A stretch of 64,000 nucleotides of DNA from Angiostrongylus vasorum (lineage: Eukaryota; Nematoda; Chromadorea; Rhabditida; Metastrongylidae): positions 1,197,501 through 1,261,500 of the forward strand of contig JADANN010000398.1 of assembly GCA_018806985.1 (NCBI GenBank). Direction: 5' to 3'. Made by a program: the position numbers and the translations under genes. Position 1 is the first letter of the stretch; each line of letters opens with the position of its first letter. The notes under the pieces were generated by a model. It saw nothing but the letters and a program-made list of their open reading frames with translations. It searched no databases and was not told the DNA's origin. Of the stretch, positions 36,501 through 46,404 are shown piece by piece.

Positions 36501-37751
36501 TTTCAGTGCTTTAATAGGCTCCAGACTTCCATAGTTATTTTGGAAAATGTGACGATATCGTCTACAAACGAAAATATTCTCGACTTGTAGTGAATAAGTG
36601 TGTTGAGGTGTAGAAGTATTATGCAGGCGTGATCCAGTGACAGTTGCAGTTGACGAGTTGCTTACGATGGAAGAGTTTTTGTATTTTGATGGATTGAAAC
36701 TCATACTATTGCCTTCGTTTCTAACTTATCGGTCTTTTTTTGTCTATTATAGGTCTATTATAAAGTAGCTTGGTTGACTGGTAAATCTCTGTGGTTTTTG
36801 TAATCGAAAAATTGAACAGTTGTGTCCATCAAAAAGTTAAGCTGGAGTAGAGCATTCAGACACGTGCATGCTAACAAAGGTTTTCTGGAACGTGGTTCAG
36901 ATGGCACCATTGGAGGTCACTTATCTCGTGCATCTCGGATGTGTTAGTGATGTCCAAAGTACTTAACGATTCAACGATTCGACGAGGATAATATATTTTG
37001 CACTCTTCGACTTAGCTTTCATCACAACTAATGGTAGGTGAGGTTGTTCAAATCCTAGGACGCGATGATTTGTTAGTAATCACCAGCTGATGTTATGGAG
37101 TATGAACTGGCAAACTTCTAGTGGAAGACGATCACAATGAAGAAGGACTGGGCAAGGGAAAACATGGACTCGAGTGGTTATAAAGTAAACGAAAGTTAGC
37201 CTGTGACATTACCTATACCATGCTATTCTTAATATGATGTTTTGGTACGCGTGCAAATTGTTCTACATTTTCAGGGGTTTAAAAACACCTAAACCACATT
37301 TTCATTCTTTTTTCTGCCATCAGTATTCATACTGACTGCTACGTCTACGTATAAGTCTACGTCTTTTATTTAACGCTCAAAATCTCTCAGGGGTTTTGTG
37401 GATTCGGAGGACGACGCGTATGACTATGTTTGCCGATACTTTGCTCCTTGGGTTGGAATTAGCGAGGATCCGGCTACTGGATCTGCTCAGTGTGCCTTAG
37501 CTCCATTTTGGGGAAAAAATTTTGAAGACACGCAAACTATATGGTGATTACTGTCTTTTTCAATGACATAGCTATGCTTAGCCATTGGTATTCCATGAAT
37601 GATGTTCGTCTTTTCAGCGTTTCAATCGTTCCCGAATCGAGGAGCACAGTTCAGGCTTTGTTTGGAGGACAGTTGCAGATTGTCAATACTTGGCCAGTCT
37701 GTTACTGTTGTCAAAGGGCAAATTTATTTGAATGAAGCATTATTCTACTGA
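27825..37751 (+). CDS. PhzF/PBLD-family isomerase-like protein, eight exons
   Basis: Exons: 27825-27914, 28026-28119, 30334-30432, 31385-31479, 33114-33241, 35002-35119, 37391-37543, 37618-37751; about 302 residues, near the usual family length. Motifs: [17 protein letters not shown] (residues 8-24), the catalytic-type glutamate in NLSETAF (E48), [16 protein letters not shown] with G80-H81, TTKSGDLTV (exon 4), [12 protein letters not shown] (about 231-241) and a [13 protein letters not shown] end block. PhzF-type enzymes shift protons on small ring substrates; animal PBLD proteins have no settled substrate. Phases agree through exon 6, but exon 6 to 7 and exon 7 to 8 do not join in the frames shown by homology with the obvious sites. 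Possible causes are a missed mini-exon, other splice sites, or indels. All introns except the short ones hold SINEs or foldbacks. Family assignment is firm; functionality is not. Confidence 0.88.
28175..28455 (-). repeat. Family A SINE in intron 2 of the PhzF-family gene
   Basis: Minus copy from AAAGATAAAGC to CGCCACACGAGCC. CATTGTGACAAA before and CATTGTGATAAA after form a target duplication with one mismatch. Confidence 0.88.
28530..28765 (+). repeat. Family A SINE, degenerate
   Basis: It keeps GAGAACAGCAGCACTGATTTG, the CATTGTATAGACCGGACATGC block and a GAATGCATGGTACATTCC end, but the head is lost. Confidence 0.6.
28885..29165 (-). repeat. Family A SINE
   Basis: Minus copy with a clear body (ATCGAGCCAGTGCTACTATC, TGGTACCAATTGGCCGACC) and a head ending GCGCCACATGCGCGC. 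Confidence 0.87.
29385..29905. mobile_element. Family E2 foldback element
   Basis: The left half carries a reverse hammerhead-like remnant (CATTTCGGTGTCTTCGTC) and a TTTTATTCGACC end. The right half ends GGCGAAGACGTCGAAAC, then CCGAATAATAGTTATATAAC. The arms are imperfectly complementary around a central spacer. It lies in intron 2 of the PhzF-family gene. Confidence 0.65.
29925..30275 (+). repeat. Family C SINE, variant head
   Basis: CAGTGGTTCAGTAGGTAAT (A-box-like) and GTAGTTCGATTTGG (B-box-like) precede the CGCAAATGTCTCAGC body block. A partial reverse copy abuts it on the left (TGATGTTGAGACATTTGTAAA at 29929). Confidence 0.6.
30463..30505. repeat. ATTT tetranucleotide microsatellite
   Basis: About ten perfect ATTT units, starting 30 bases after the exon 3 donor of the PhzF-family gene (GTAAGT at 30433). 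Confidence 0.95.
30680..31335. repeat. Inverted dimer of family C
   Basis: A minus copy (30680-30960) and a plus copy (31030-31335) face each other around a hairpin whose stems contain TTTATTTACTGCCTACA and TGTAGGCAGTAAATAAA. The plus copy has TGGCGTGGTGGTGAACG (A-box-like) and GCGTTCGTTCCCC (B-box-like). It sits in intron 3 of the PhzF-family gene and ends 50 bases before exon 4. Confidence 0.8.
31480..31499 (+). other. Hairpin at the exon 4 donor of the PhzF-family gene
   Basis: GTATGCTA (31480-31487) and TAGCATAC (31492-31499) are exact reverse complements around a four-base loop. The stem begins at the GT of the exon 4 5' splice site. Confidence 0.7.
32060..32480 (-). repeat. Family D repeat
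   Basis: A reverse copy from a GTATACTACCTACCTGGACAC tail remnant to GCGGTAAACTGTTTGGAGG. On the plus strand it keeps a 126-codon open frame similar to the frame on the minus strand at 45899-46246. Confidence 0.75.
32745..33020 (+). repeat. Degenerate tRNA-headed SINE (family A related)
   Basis: TGTAGCTCAGTAGTTGGATG (A box) and GTTAGTTCTATCCCGC (B box) precede a decayed body with TTGTACAGGCCAAATATGC and CTATGATGCTTAATC. It ends about 90 bases before exon 5 of the PhzF-family gene. Confidence 0.6.
33530..33925 (+). repeat. Family D repeat
   Basis: Full-length copy from CAACGGTTTACCGTCTCATC to GTATCCAACTAAGTGAGTG. It lies in intron 5 of the PhzF-family gene. Confidence 0.8.
34110..34345 (-). 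mobile_element. Family E2 fragment (left half)
   Basis: TTGGCTAGTGTTTTGGCGCCTTC is a decayed reverse hammerhead block. It is followed by the E2 interior (GTCTTCGTGAACGGATC, CCTCATTCAGCGATACCTC). The right half is missing. Confidence 0.55.
35160..35440 (+). repeat. Family A SINE just after exon 6 of the PhzF-family gene
   Basis: The GGGCGCGTGTAGCGCAGTGG head begins about 40 bases after the exon 6 donor (35120). ACCAAGAGTC before and ACCAATAGTC after form an imperfect target duplication. Confidence 0.87.
35805..36010 (-). repeat. Family B SINE
   Basis: On the minus strand: TTAGTAGTGATGGCGTCC (A-box-like), GTACGAATCGATCCC (B-box-like), then the family B body to about 35805. Confidence 0.65.
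36130..36415 (-). repeat. Family A SINE
   Basis: Minus copy from AAAGGATAAAGTT to CCACTGCGCCAGACGTGC. TTTCGTTATA before and TTTTGTTATA after suggest a target duplication. Confidence 0.87.
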
Positions 37752-38329
37752 GATGTCATATTTCATGTGCAGTGAATGAATATTTCTGTTTTCACTGTTC
37801 TTAAGTTGATACCAATACAAGAAGAGTTCACGTTTCGTCTATGCCGCCGCTGGGCGAAAGCTAAAGAGAACTTCATGCTTACCATTGCAAGGTAACGTTC
37901 TGGTGTTTCTCTCGGATTTAACTGACTATAGGACTCGTTGGTGAAAGAAGCTATCGTCGCCTGCGTTTACCTAGATTATTAACCTAGCATGACGTTGGTA
38001 GAGAAATTTTTTGTTCGGCTTTTACTAAATTTTCAAACCAATCTCGTGCTGACTAGATAACCTCGAAAAGTACTGATTGTTCGTTCCATGGTTTAATGAA
38101 AGTCCGTTTTTAAGATAAAGCTATCGCCCTCTGTTGAACGAAATCCGAACCGAGGAGTGCGTCTGAGTTATATCCGTTTGAATAGTATGCATTCGTAAAG
38201 CAGATCTTAGGTGCTTTTCTTTCTGTTTGTGAATCGTTACCCGCTAAACCTATGATTCAACATCAACTCAGGTTCTAAAAACACCATTTCGTACAGATTT
38301 TTTTAAAAACCTAATGTACATAGAGCGTA
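37752..38329. other. 3' flank of the PhzF-family gene, no other feature
   Basis: There is no clean AATAAA close to the stop. No repeat or exon was recognised. Confidence 0.4.
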
Positions 38330-38645
38330 ATGGTAGCACCTCCGTTCATTACGCGGACTGGCCAATCTGTACAAGCCTTTTTTGAACTCGTCCTGGGCCC
38401 ACCAAACCTCTCATTCCTGCGTAATCAGGAAATTGGTTCCAGACTGGTGTGGAACTAGTTCGCTCTCTTAACCCACGCTGGAACACCCTAGCATGGTTAT
38501 TTCAGAATATCAGAGAAAGCTCACTTCACTGACAAAGAAAAAATCTTTAGGCAGCACCTGAACACACATGCGAAAAGTTCGAAGACTTTTATGGACGAAG
38601 GATGTGAGGGAACGATTTGTAAACAAGTGTTGGGATCTGATTAAT
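38330..38645 (+). repeat. Family B SINE, plus copy, degenerate
   Basis: GTAATGGTAGCACC head remnant, GGAAATTGGTTCCAGAC body and AAGGATGTGAGGGAACG...GTGTTGGGATC end match the 17520 copy. Confidence 0.55.
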
Positions 38646-39095
38646 ATGTTTACGCCGAGTCTTGCAATGTTAGCTAAAAAATGTGTGTACAATGAATTTT
38701 CGATATTACGTTTATTAGCAAGGTTAGTGCTTTTGTGAAAATACTATCAATGCCTCGGTAAGTTTGCAAACGACATAGCAGGGTGTTTGGAGATAGTTGT
38801 TTGGGGGTTTTTAGACCTAGGTTTTCGTAAAAGAACAAGTCTTGTTAGTTTTCCGTTAACCAGGTGCTTTCCATTCAGATCGTTAGTATAGCAGTTGCTA
38901 GTGGAAATTAGGCCTTTGAGTCAGTTCTCGGCACCGAATATTCACTAGCTTTGAGTAGAATGCTCGACTTCGCAGGAAGTTGCCACGCGGGACCTTTTCG
39001 TAGTTGTTGCAGAGCAATACCTCAAAGTTGGATAATTAGACTGCTTATAACAATAGTAATGCAAGAATAATGACATATGAACATCGGTACAATAC

Positions 39096-39290
39096 AGGAT
39101 GCAATGTGGTAACATGACCAATTAGTGAGGATAAGGCTGGCCTTGCTACAGGCTAGTGAAACAATACTACGTGCATACGGAATACATCAATGGTGCCACA
39201 AGATATAGCTATATAAGATACTAGCCTATACCAAGGCTACTAACCAGCCTTATCCTCACTTATTGTTCATGTTACCACATTGCACATTAA
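39096..39290. repeat. Short inverted-repeat element (MITE-like hairpin)
   Basis: The arms contain CAATGTGGTAACATGA and AGTGAGGATAAGGCTGG on the left (39100-39140) and their reverse complements on the right (39245-39285). Together the arms are about 45 bases, around a loop of about 100 bases that holds a shorter nested palindrome. Confidence 0.75.
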
Positions 39291-39660
39291 GGGATTCATG
39301 TAAGGCCGTAATACCTGACTGACAATAGCAATACGATAGGACTACACACTATATGTAAGGTTGTGATGTCGCTCATATGAGATTAACATTTTAAAGGGGT
39401 ACATGTAGGCCTGTGAGGTTGCGATGAGGTTGACGTACTAAGGAGCACATGTTAGCTTGTGATAAGACTAACCTAAAATGAACCCACAATAGAGTTAATG
39501 TGTCCAGAATGCATAACAGTAAAGTTAATATACAATAGTGAGCAAACGCAATAAGAGTTAACACCTTGGACTATCTACATGGGGTAACCCATAAGATGAA
39601 CAGTAGCCCTAACGAGACGAATAGAGTTGTGCCTCACGGGACCATTTAAGTGTCTTCCGG
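39291..39660. repeat. Degenerate phrase-repeat region
   Basis: Loose repeats of TGTAAGGTTGTGATG, TGTGAGGTTGCGATGAGG and AATAGAGTTAA words. There is no open frame, and composition differs from the flanks. It may belong to the same element as the hairpin at 39096-39290. Confidence 0.4.
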
Positions 39661-39951
39661 AGGAGGAGGTGTTTTGGCGCAGGTCCAAAACTTTTATCGA
39701 AAACATTTGTCAACTTCCGCTTCCGACTCCCTCATGACCAAAACAGATCACGAAAAACGGTTTCCAAAATAGCTTCATGCCCTTCGTGTTATTGTACGCA
39801 TGAAAGCCTTGTACAGAAATATCACACAAAACGTTTCGAGTGCATAAAGAGGTTTGCATAACAAAGGCTGTTTGTGAGAATCAAAGTTTCTCAAAATCAA
39901 GTGGAAACATTTGCATGCTGCAGGATTGCAAAGTGTTCTGATGTCATATAT

Positions 39952-40245
39952 AAAGGGATAAAGGAGAAAGCTCTCGGCGTTGATCAATCCCTGAGGGATA
40001 CGGCGTGCCTTCGACTTCATGAAGCATCGTTGGTAGTGATTGAATGCATATCTGGCCCTTTACAATGACTCGCGGTGGCCTACCGATGTATCGAGCCAGT
40101 GCTGCTATTCTCCCAGACAAGTCTGGTACCAATTTACCGACGCTGAAGGGATAGAAGGCTTGGTGAGCCATGGGTGCGGGGGATCGATCCCATGATCCCA
40201 TGTGTGTGCTGCGGGGCGCCTACGACCACTGCGCCACACGCGTCC
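39952..40245 (-). repeat. Family A SINE
   Basis: Minus copy, near full length: a GGATAAAGGAGAAAGC 3' end, GGTACCAATTTACCGACGC body and CACTGCGCCACACGCG head. Confidence 0.88.
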
Positions 40246-40524
40246 AAGGCCGTGTATAGTCAATATAATATCAGTATCATGATAGTCAGTATACAGAAAC
40301 TTTGTCATTAGTGTGGACAGAGTTGATGCCACATCGACAAAAAATATTTACAGCCACTCTTGAAGACGCCATTCAGAAATTGCATTAGTCAGAGCGGAAT
40401 GGTTTCTGACCGATTCTAGCGACGTTTATGGAGAAGTTCGCCTTAAATTTACATGTTTTCATAATAAACAGATTGATTCTCGACACACCATTCATGCTCA
40501 GCTGAACGAAAATCATTGTTTCAG

Positions 40525-40630
40525 GAAGAAGAAAAAGATTGGTTTCTGTGCTTCCTTCACAGAGTGTGCTCTTTCCATCTCAATGCAGGGATCAGAGGCC
40601 AAGTGGATGCTACGTGAACAGGGTGAAAGT
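40525..40630 (+). CDS. Isolated exon candidate, unrecognised
   Basis: A 106-base stretch between an acceptor (TTGTTTCAG, ending 40524) and a donor (GTAAGA, 40631) is open in the frame beginning at the second base. The peptide includes KKKKIGFCASFTECALS and GSEAKWMLREQGES. No neighbouring exon of matching phase was identified and no family was recognised. It could be part of an unlisted repeat. Confidence 0.35.
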
Positions 40631-40769
40631 GTAAGATGAGAGCGCGAAAGCGTTCGAGAACGTGTTATCAAGAAGTTCCAAGAGAAGTAGGTAACATTCT
40701 TAGTGAGGTTCTTTCTAAAAATTGTCTCGTTGCAGCAGAAATGGCACTAGTCCTTTACGTATGAATCAA

Positions 40770-41060
40770 GCCGCGTGTTGCGCATTGGTTAGAGGCACCT
40801 TGCAGTATGCATGGGTCCTTCGATCCAGCGCCCCAGGCCTAGCACGCCTTCCATCCTTCCGGGTTCGGCAAATTTACAACAGAACTGTCTACGGGGACAG
40901 TGGCACTGACTCAATACATTGGTAGGCCACCACGAATCATTATATAAGCCAGATACCCATTCATCCACCTCTAACGACGCTTGATGAAATCGGAAGCATG
41001 ACGTGTCCATCAGGAATTGATCGACGCTAGGAGCTTTACCACTTTTATCCTTTATTTCAC
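40770..41060 (+). repeat. Family A SINE
   Basis: CGTGTTGCGCATTGGTTAGAGG head, GATCCAGCGCCCC in the B-box position, and an ordinary body and 3' end. Moderately diverged. Confidence 0.8.
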
Positions 41061-41544
41061 GAATGTATGCAGAAACGAGTTTCGTCAACTAACTGTTGCT
41101 GTGAAGAAGTGTTATGGAATAGCCCGGATGTTGCGGCACCATACTTAAATATTTTTCCTAACACTGAAAAAACTGAAAAGAATTGAAATTTTTTGAAACA
41201 CTCCCTTAGCCTCGACAACCATAAACGGGGAGGGGATGCTGCCATTTGTAGAAATCTGGAAGGAAATACAGCCTGTGCCTGAACGTCGTGTAAGAGAAGT
41301 AGTCATATGTTAAATAGAAAGAGTGTTTTCAAACCCACTGGCTTTTCTTCAATGAGCAAACACGAAGTTGGTGTTATAGCATTTATTAACAGAAAATAGC
41401 TGACGTTTCAGCGGTTTCGCCTCCTTCAGACACTGGAAAGGTCAAATTGACAAGCAATCTCCTCAGGCAAGCATTTTCATCAACCTTAGCAGATAAGACC
41501 TAACACATAAGTTTGCATTTGCATAATAAACATCTTCATTTGTT

Positions 41545-41765
41545 TATATTGTTGAGCTTAGACGAGGTTGACAGAGGTGTTTATTCTCCTAACGTTTCGA
41601 CGTCTTCGTCTTCATCAGATCCGACGATCCTTGTCGATGGTCCACAGTTGTTCCTCTTGTCGATGTGGCGTCTTCGCCGCTCATTGTTCAATCTTCGATA
41701 TTGACCTTTCAATTCCTATTCAGATGATGAGCGATAAAGCGAAGCGAATCCAAAGTGTTTTTCCG
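41545..41765 (-). mobile_element. Family E2 fragment with a well-kept hammerhead core
   Basis: On the minus strand: CTGATGA (41612-41618), extra A, GACG-AAGA-CGTC stem II, GAAA and CGTT, then AGG. Stem II is perfect; stem I has lost pairing. It is inserted into the older Penelope-like composite. Confidence 0.6.
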
Positions 41766-42444
41766 TTATCGCAACATCTAACTAGTGAGGAATTACTACA
41801 ACTCTTCACCTTTGTCGTTAGCTGATAGCCTAATAGCTTTGGATTTCATTAGTTCTCCAACCTGTCGCATACCATATTTTTTTCGTTCCTGTAAGGTTGG
41901 AACTGAGCTTTCGTCGTGATAGTGGTTAAAAAACTTTGAGAGTTTCGTTCGAAAATATACGAAAATCGATGTCTGCTTCACCGTTGGGTTCCTGCTGACT
42001 GAAGAACGCTCAAGGAAAAGGAGGTGGTGGTGATGCCTCTGATTCTCGTCGTTCTAATTAATGTTTCACTTTAGCTTTGTTACGGATTCGACCTTGAAGC
42101 TCTGTAGACTGCATGCGATCTTGCGGAAGGTTTCCTTAGAAATGGGTTGCGCTGGTGAAAAACTTAAGTTGAAATCAAACATCCCACTAGGCACGCATGG
42201 CACACAGAACCACAACGGAAAAGAATTTTAAGTAAAAGTCACTACCCTTGCACAGGAATCCAAAACATCAGCACGTAACATTCTTGAAGCGTTTTGGATT
42301 AATTCCAGGAACTCAAAAAATAAACCGTGAGGAGGATTGTCTTGTGATCACGCCCGACCTCGCCCATGCATTACTCTGTCCCGCTGATCTCCACTAAATA
42401 GTTAGAAGGCTTACAAACCACAAAATAGTGGGTGTTTGAAAGAA

Positions 42445-42590
42445 ACTGTGGGTGCAACCGCAATGATGCTGAGATTTTTGAAAAACTCCACACCGCAGGT
42501 GTCTGCCTCATTGTTGTGGCACTTCACATAATACCCTGCCATGGAAAATTACGGTAGGCAATAAGTAAAAGGTCGATATTGTAAAGCCGT
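42445..42590. repeat. Truncated family C inverted pair
   Basis: A minus fragment (AATGATGCTGAGATTTTTG) is joined within about 40 bases to a plus fragment (CATTGTTGTGGCACTTCACA through GTAGGCAATAAGTAAAAGG). Confidence 0.55.
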
Positions 42591-43084
42591 TTATTACGCG
42601 AATGAAGATTAATGTGTCAAGTCTTATCTGCTAAGGATACGAAAGTGTTTGGCTGAGCAGATTGCATGTCAAGTCAACCTTTCCAGGCTTCGAAGAAAGC
42701 GAAATCACCGAGACGTCAGCTATGTTGTGCTAATAAATGCTCTAATACCAACCTCGTGTTTGCTCATTGAAGAAAACGGTAAATTATCAATTAGTGACGT
42801 GGTTAGTAGAAAGTCGGTCTCAGGATTCGTTTTCAAATTCTTTTTGGGCCAAGGCGTTGCCAACATCACTGCTGATGTCAAAGTGTAACGGCTTCGAATG
42901 ACACACACCATGCAATATACTGTTGATAAAAACACTGAAGACCATGGAATGACCACTGAACCGCGGTGAATACCGTCTAACTTTTGCAGTTGCATTTTGG
43001 TTGCCTCTATTATTTCATCAACTAAAGAAAAAAAATTTATTTGCTGCCTTGCAGTTGACAGAAAGGAACAATGACGTACCAGTG

Positions 43085-45270
43085 TGTTAGTCTGTTTGGC
43101 ATATGTGGCTACATTATGCTCAATGTGTTGATGTCAACATTAACGCACCATATGTAGGTGTTCCATGGCAGATTTTTCGTCTCGCCATCCATTCACGGAT
43201 TGGTCTCGTTGCACACCTGCACATAAGAAACATGACAACTCGTTATCTAAGGTCATAAAATCTCAAACGTCAGCTCAGATTCTGGAATTTTTCCCATCTT
43301 TTCTTTCCCATTCGCTTCACATCTGTACACCTTATCCTGTTTATATCCCACTTTTTTTATTTTACACAACTCGACATCACATATTGCGCAGATGCCAGCA
43401 CTTTTTTTCATTCGATTTGTTCCCTTGAATCCATCATCAGCAAAGGTCCTCCGATTTGCAGGTGAGTGCTTTTGACGCAAGAATTTTCAGTCTTCTTTAT
43501 AGGGACCGCTGACTGCTGATTAACTCAGTTCTTTTTTTTCCTGGAATTTTGAGACAACAGTGCTGAGACGTTCCTCGGTCTTTAGGGATCGGAGAAAGCT
43601 TCCAAAACAGGTCTGTTAGCAATTCCCAGATCGTAGTAAGATCGAACGCTTACTGAACCCTTTAAGAGATCGAACACGGTCTTGAGTGTATTAAATAGCA
43701 TTGCTACCATTGCCCCCTACGACTATAAGCCTTAAAATTGATTTAGCCTCGTAATAGGTGGTACTACAGACATTCTTCATCAGCCTGGTCTAAGCTTTAG
43801 AGCAACATCCATACAGTAAAATTCGTACCGAAATATTGCCTTTTGAATTGGTTGCTTCGCCAAGCCATTAATATGTTTGATAGGATAACCTTGGCCAAGA
43901 GTTTGTAGAACAAACTAAGCAAGCAAATCGTGCGACATTTGCGGAAATTCCTACATCCAATATTCCTTCGTGCGATGACTCTTTGCAACCGAATTCCTAT
44001 AATGCGTTAATATTCTCTTGTTTGAAAAAATTTTTGTCATGTTAATTGCAAGAAACTCGTTTAGGTCGTGGATTACATCCCAGAGAAGGTCAATTTTGAT
44101 ACAGGCTGAAGCCAAGCAGTGCCTCTCTGTATGTTTTTTTTTCGCAGACTGGCCTTAAAGGGAAAGACTCCACTTCCTTCCTTTTCATCAGTGGAAATTT
44201 TGGACTCTGGAACGGGTTTATGAAAAGGACAGGAGTGGAGAACTTTTCCGTCATCAATTGCATAGTATAGTCAGAAGGGTTTTAACACCATTCTCCTCCA
44301 ACAAGCTGGACTGCCAAAATTTGTATTTGCATGGATCCTCATGGCACTTCAATGGTCATTTGTGGATTCACTTCCAGTAATTTTCTTTCTGCCTACACTA
44401 TCGTGATACTTTCTGCAGGAATCGTGCTGCTGCCACTCACTACCAGAAACTGCTAGAAACTCGTTTAGGCCATGAATTAAATGCATTTTTAGCCCTGTTT
44501 TTCTTCCCTTATAAGAAATCCCTTTGTGATTGTGCACGTGCCATGAGGACTTTATGGTTTAAGAACTGAGAAACGTGATGCATTTTTGAAGTTCGTGGTT
44601 GAGCAGCTCGTGACTCCTCGATACCTGAATATGAAATCCTTCCTCGATTTCCTACAGTGGAAAAGGATTCTATGCAAAATGTTCATGTCATGCAAAGCTT
44701 TTCTCTGAGGCAAAAAACAGCATTTATCTTCACAAAATTGACGACTGAGACACAGAAGGTGATGTTTAGCATACACACGTATACATCTTCACTGACACTT
44801 CCTATTCCTAGGTCCTCAGCAAAAAAATTTCTAGAAAGGTTTCTTTATAGATAGCCTTCTTTAATGCTCCGTGAAAACCGTGCACATCTTTTCGATTGGC
44901 TACACAGTTTGGTGAGAATAAATTCAAGGAACTGGATTTCTTTTTGGTGTGAATACACGAGGAATAAGCATTCGTTGTGATGGAAGCATTTTCTGCCAGA
45001 CGTAGTGGGCGATTGCAAACGGATACATGGGAAGACACCACCAATATTTCGTAGCAGAGCCTTCTGAATGGCTGAGAAAGGCCTTACCACTTAAATGGCG
45101 ATGATCATGATCATCTTGATAGTGGCTTTGTGTAGGGCAATCAGGTAGAGAGTCATCAATGAACTCTACAGATCGTGAAACTCTACTTTCCATGAAAACA
45201 TCTCAAATTTATGGATGCCGAACAAAAAGCATGGATTACAGTGTCTGGATGTTGGAGTGAGATCATCTTG
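43085..45270 (-). pseudogene. Ancient LINE remnant, copy 2
   Basis: Colinear with 25300-27450. On the minus strand the block near 43930-43800 reads RTICLLSLFYKLLAKVILS, the finger motif of non-LTR reverse transcriptases. Further up, around 45060-44850, a block IQKALLRN...GGVFP...LTKLCSQSKRC aligns with copy 1 (IEKVLLRN...SKLCSRSQRA). Everything else is frameshifted. The 3' fragment of a family B SINE (43390-43460) is inserted. Confidence 0.6.
43390..43460 (-). repeat. Family B SINE 3' fragment
   Basis: GATGCCAGCACTTTTT...TTCGATTTGTTCC...ATCCATCATCAGC matches the terminal block of the copies at 12475 and 56195. Confidence 0.5.
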
Positions 45271-45879
45271 GTCGTGTATTTGTCGACTCGAGGGCGTAGC
45301 GTTGAAAATGGTCTTTTCAATCTTTTTAAACCTGAACTAGTGATCTTCTGCTTCCTTTCCCTCTAGCTCTAGTCCTTTTTGGATCATTTTGCTACAGTTT
45401 TTTGGATTTTCGCAACTTTTTATGGAAAGGTTTCCAAAATCTACATGGTTTATTCACAAGCTTCAAATACGTGATATACGGCAGAGTATCTAAAATCACT
45501 GGTATCAAACACTTCAAGAGTATTAAGACAATCTCTTGAGTACATGAGCTGTTACTGACCTGATTCTACAGAGTGTCAAACCATAGAAAAGCACACAGTT
45601 TTTGCGATGACCAGACTTTTTTCGCAAACCCTGCAAATAACACTTTTTGTGCCCATCTGGCAAAAAGAACCAACTCTGCAATGCTGGCACTCGACGTGAC
45701 CTTACCGCTGTTCGTAATGATCGCTCTGAAACAATTGCGGAAGTAGAACGTAAAAAAATGAGAGGAACATGAAAATTTTGAGGATTTGGCTACTCACACA
45801 TTACCCCGAAGTTGCTTGTTTAAGGCTAGTGCATTATCATGGTTTTAAGGGCTTTCGTTCAACAATATCACAACCAATA

Positions 45880-46270
45880 CTCCCAACGGTTAACCGCCTC
45901 ATCGTGGCAGGGAGGCGTTCCTGGGTGTTGGGACTGAGATGTACAGCGCAAGATTCATCCCCCTGGCGGGGTCTCCCAAGCTGAGAAGGAGTTCGGCGTT
46001 TCCATCAGCAAGCCTAGCCAAGAGTAAACCAATACCAGGATCCACCACCGACCTGGTATCAAAGTCGCATGATGGTAAATCTTCCTCTGATCCACAAGGG
46101 CTGCGACTGCCTGTCGTGGTGACGACATGGGGCAGACTTTGCCCAGGCTGACCTCGGGACTCCAGGTAACCACAATGGTTTAACCAGCAAATCTCTGAAA
46201 AGTAGAGATTACACTGGAGCCCACACAACCAGTGAGGACAGGCCATTCAAGTATTTAAGTAAGTAAGCAT
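45880..46270 (+). repeat. Family D repeat, best-preserved copy
   Basis: It runs from AACGGTTAACCGCCTCATCG to TTTAAGTAAGTAAGC. Its minus strand holds a 115-codon open frame (45899-46246) with phrases such as [18 protein letters not shown] and LLSLGDPA that recur in the 32060 copy. Confidence 0.82.
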
Positions 46271-46404
46271 ATTACAATCAGAAATTATGTTAGCATGAAG
46301 TGATAAACGCGTCAATGCAGAATGACTGTAGCACAAAAACTAGTCAATACGAGCTTCACACGTTCAACGAAAGGAAGGAAGAAATAAGACCATAAAAATA
46401 AAGA

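Larger units (their letters stand above)
41344..42775. mobile_element. Decayed Penelope-like composite with nested insertions
   Basis: The left arm (41344-41480, minus) contains TGAGCAAACACGAAGTTGG and the reverse hammerhead block. The right arm (42640-42775, plus) has CGAGACGTCAGCT and ends CCTCGTGTTTGCTCATTG. Between them, 42140-42330 matches the C-terminal coding region of the 19-22 kb element (CCCACTAGGCACGCATGG onward). An E2 unit (41545-41765) and a family C dimer (42445-42590) are nested inside. Confidence 0.7.

Noticed and set aside
39300..39640. Possible CRISPR-like or satellite array
   Set aside because: The repeated words are of variable length and spacing and imperfect; there are no regular repeat-spacer units.
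45545..45760. Open frame with a Cys/His-rich look (HSFCDDQTFFANP, NNTFCAHLAK)
   Set aside because: Only an acceptor is present, no donor or adjacent exon fits, and the frame is not supported by any motif I can name.
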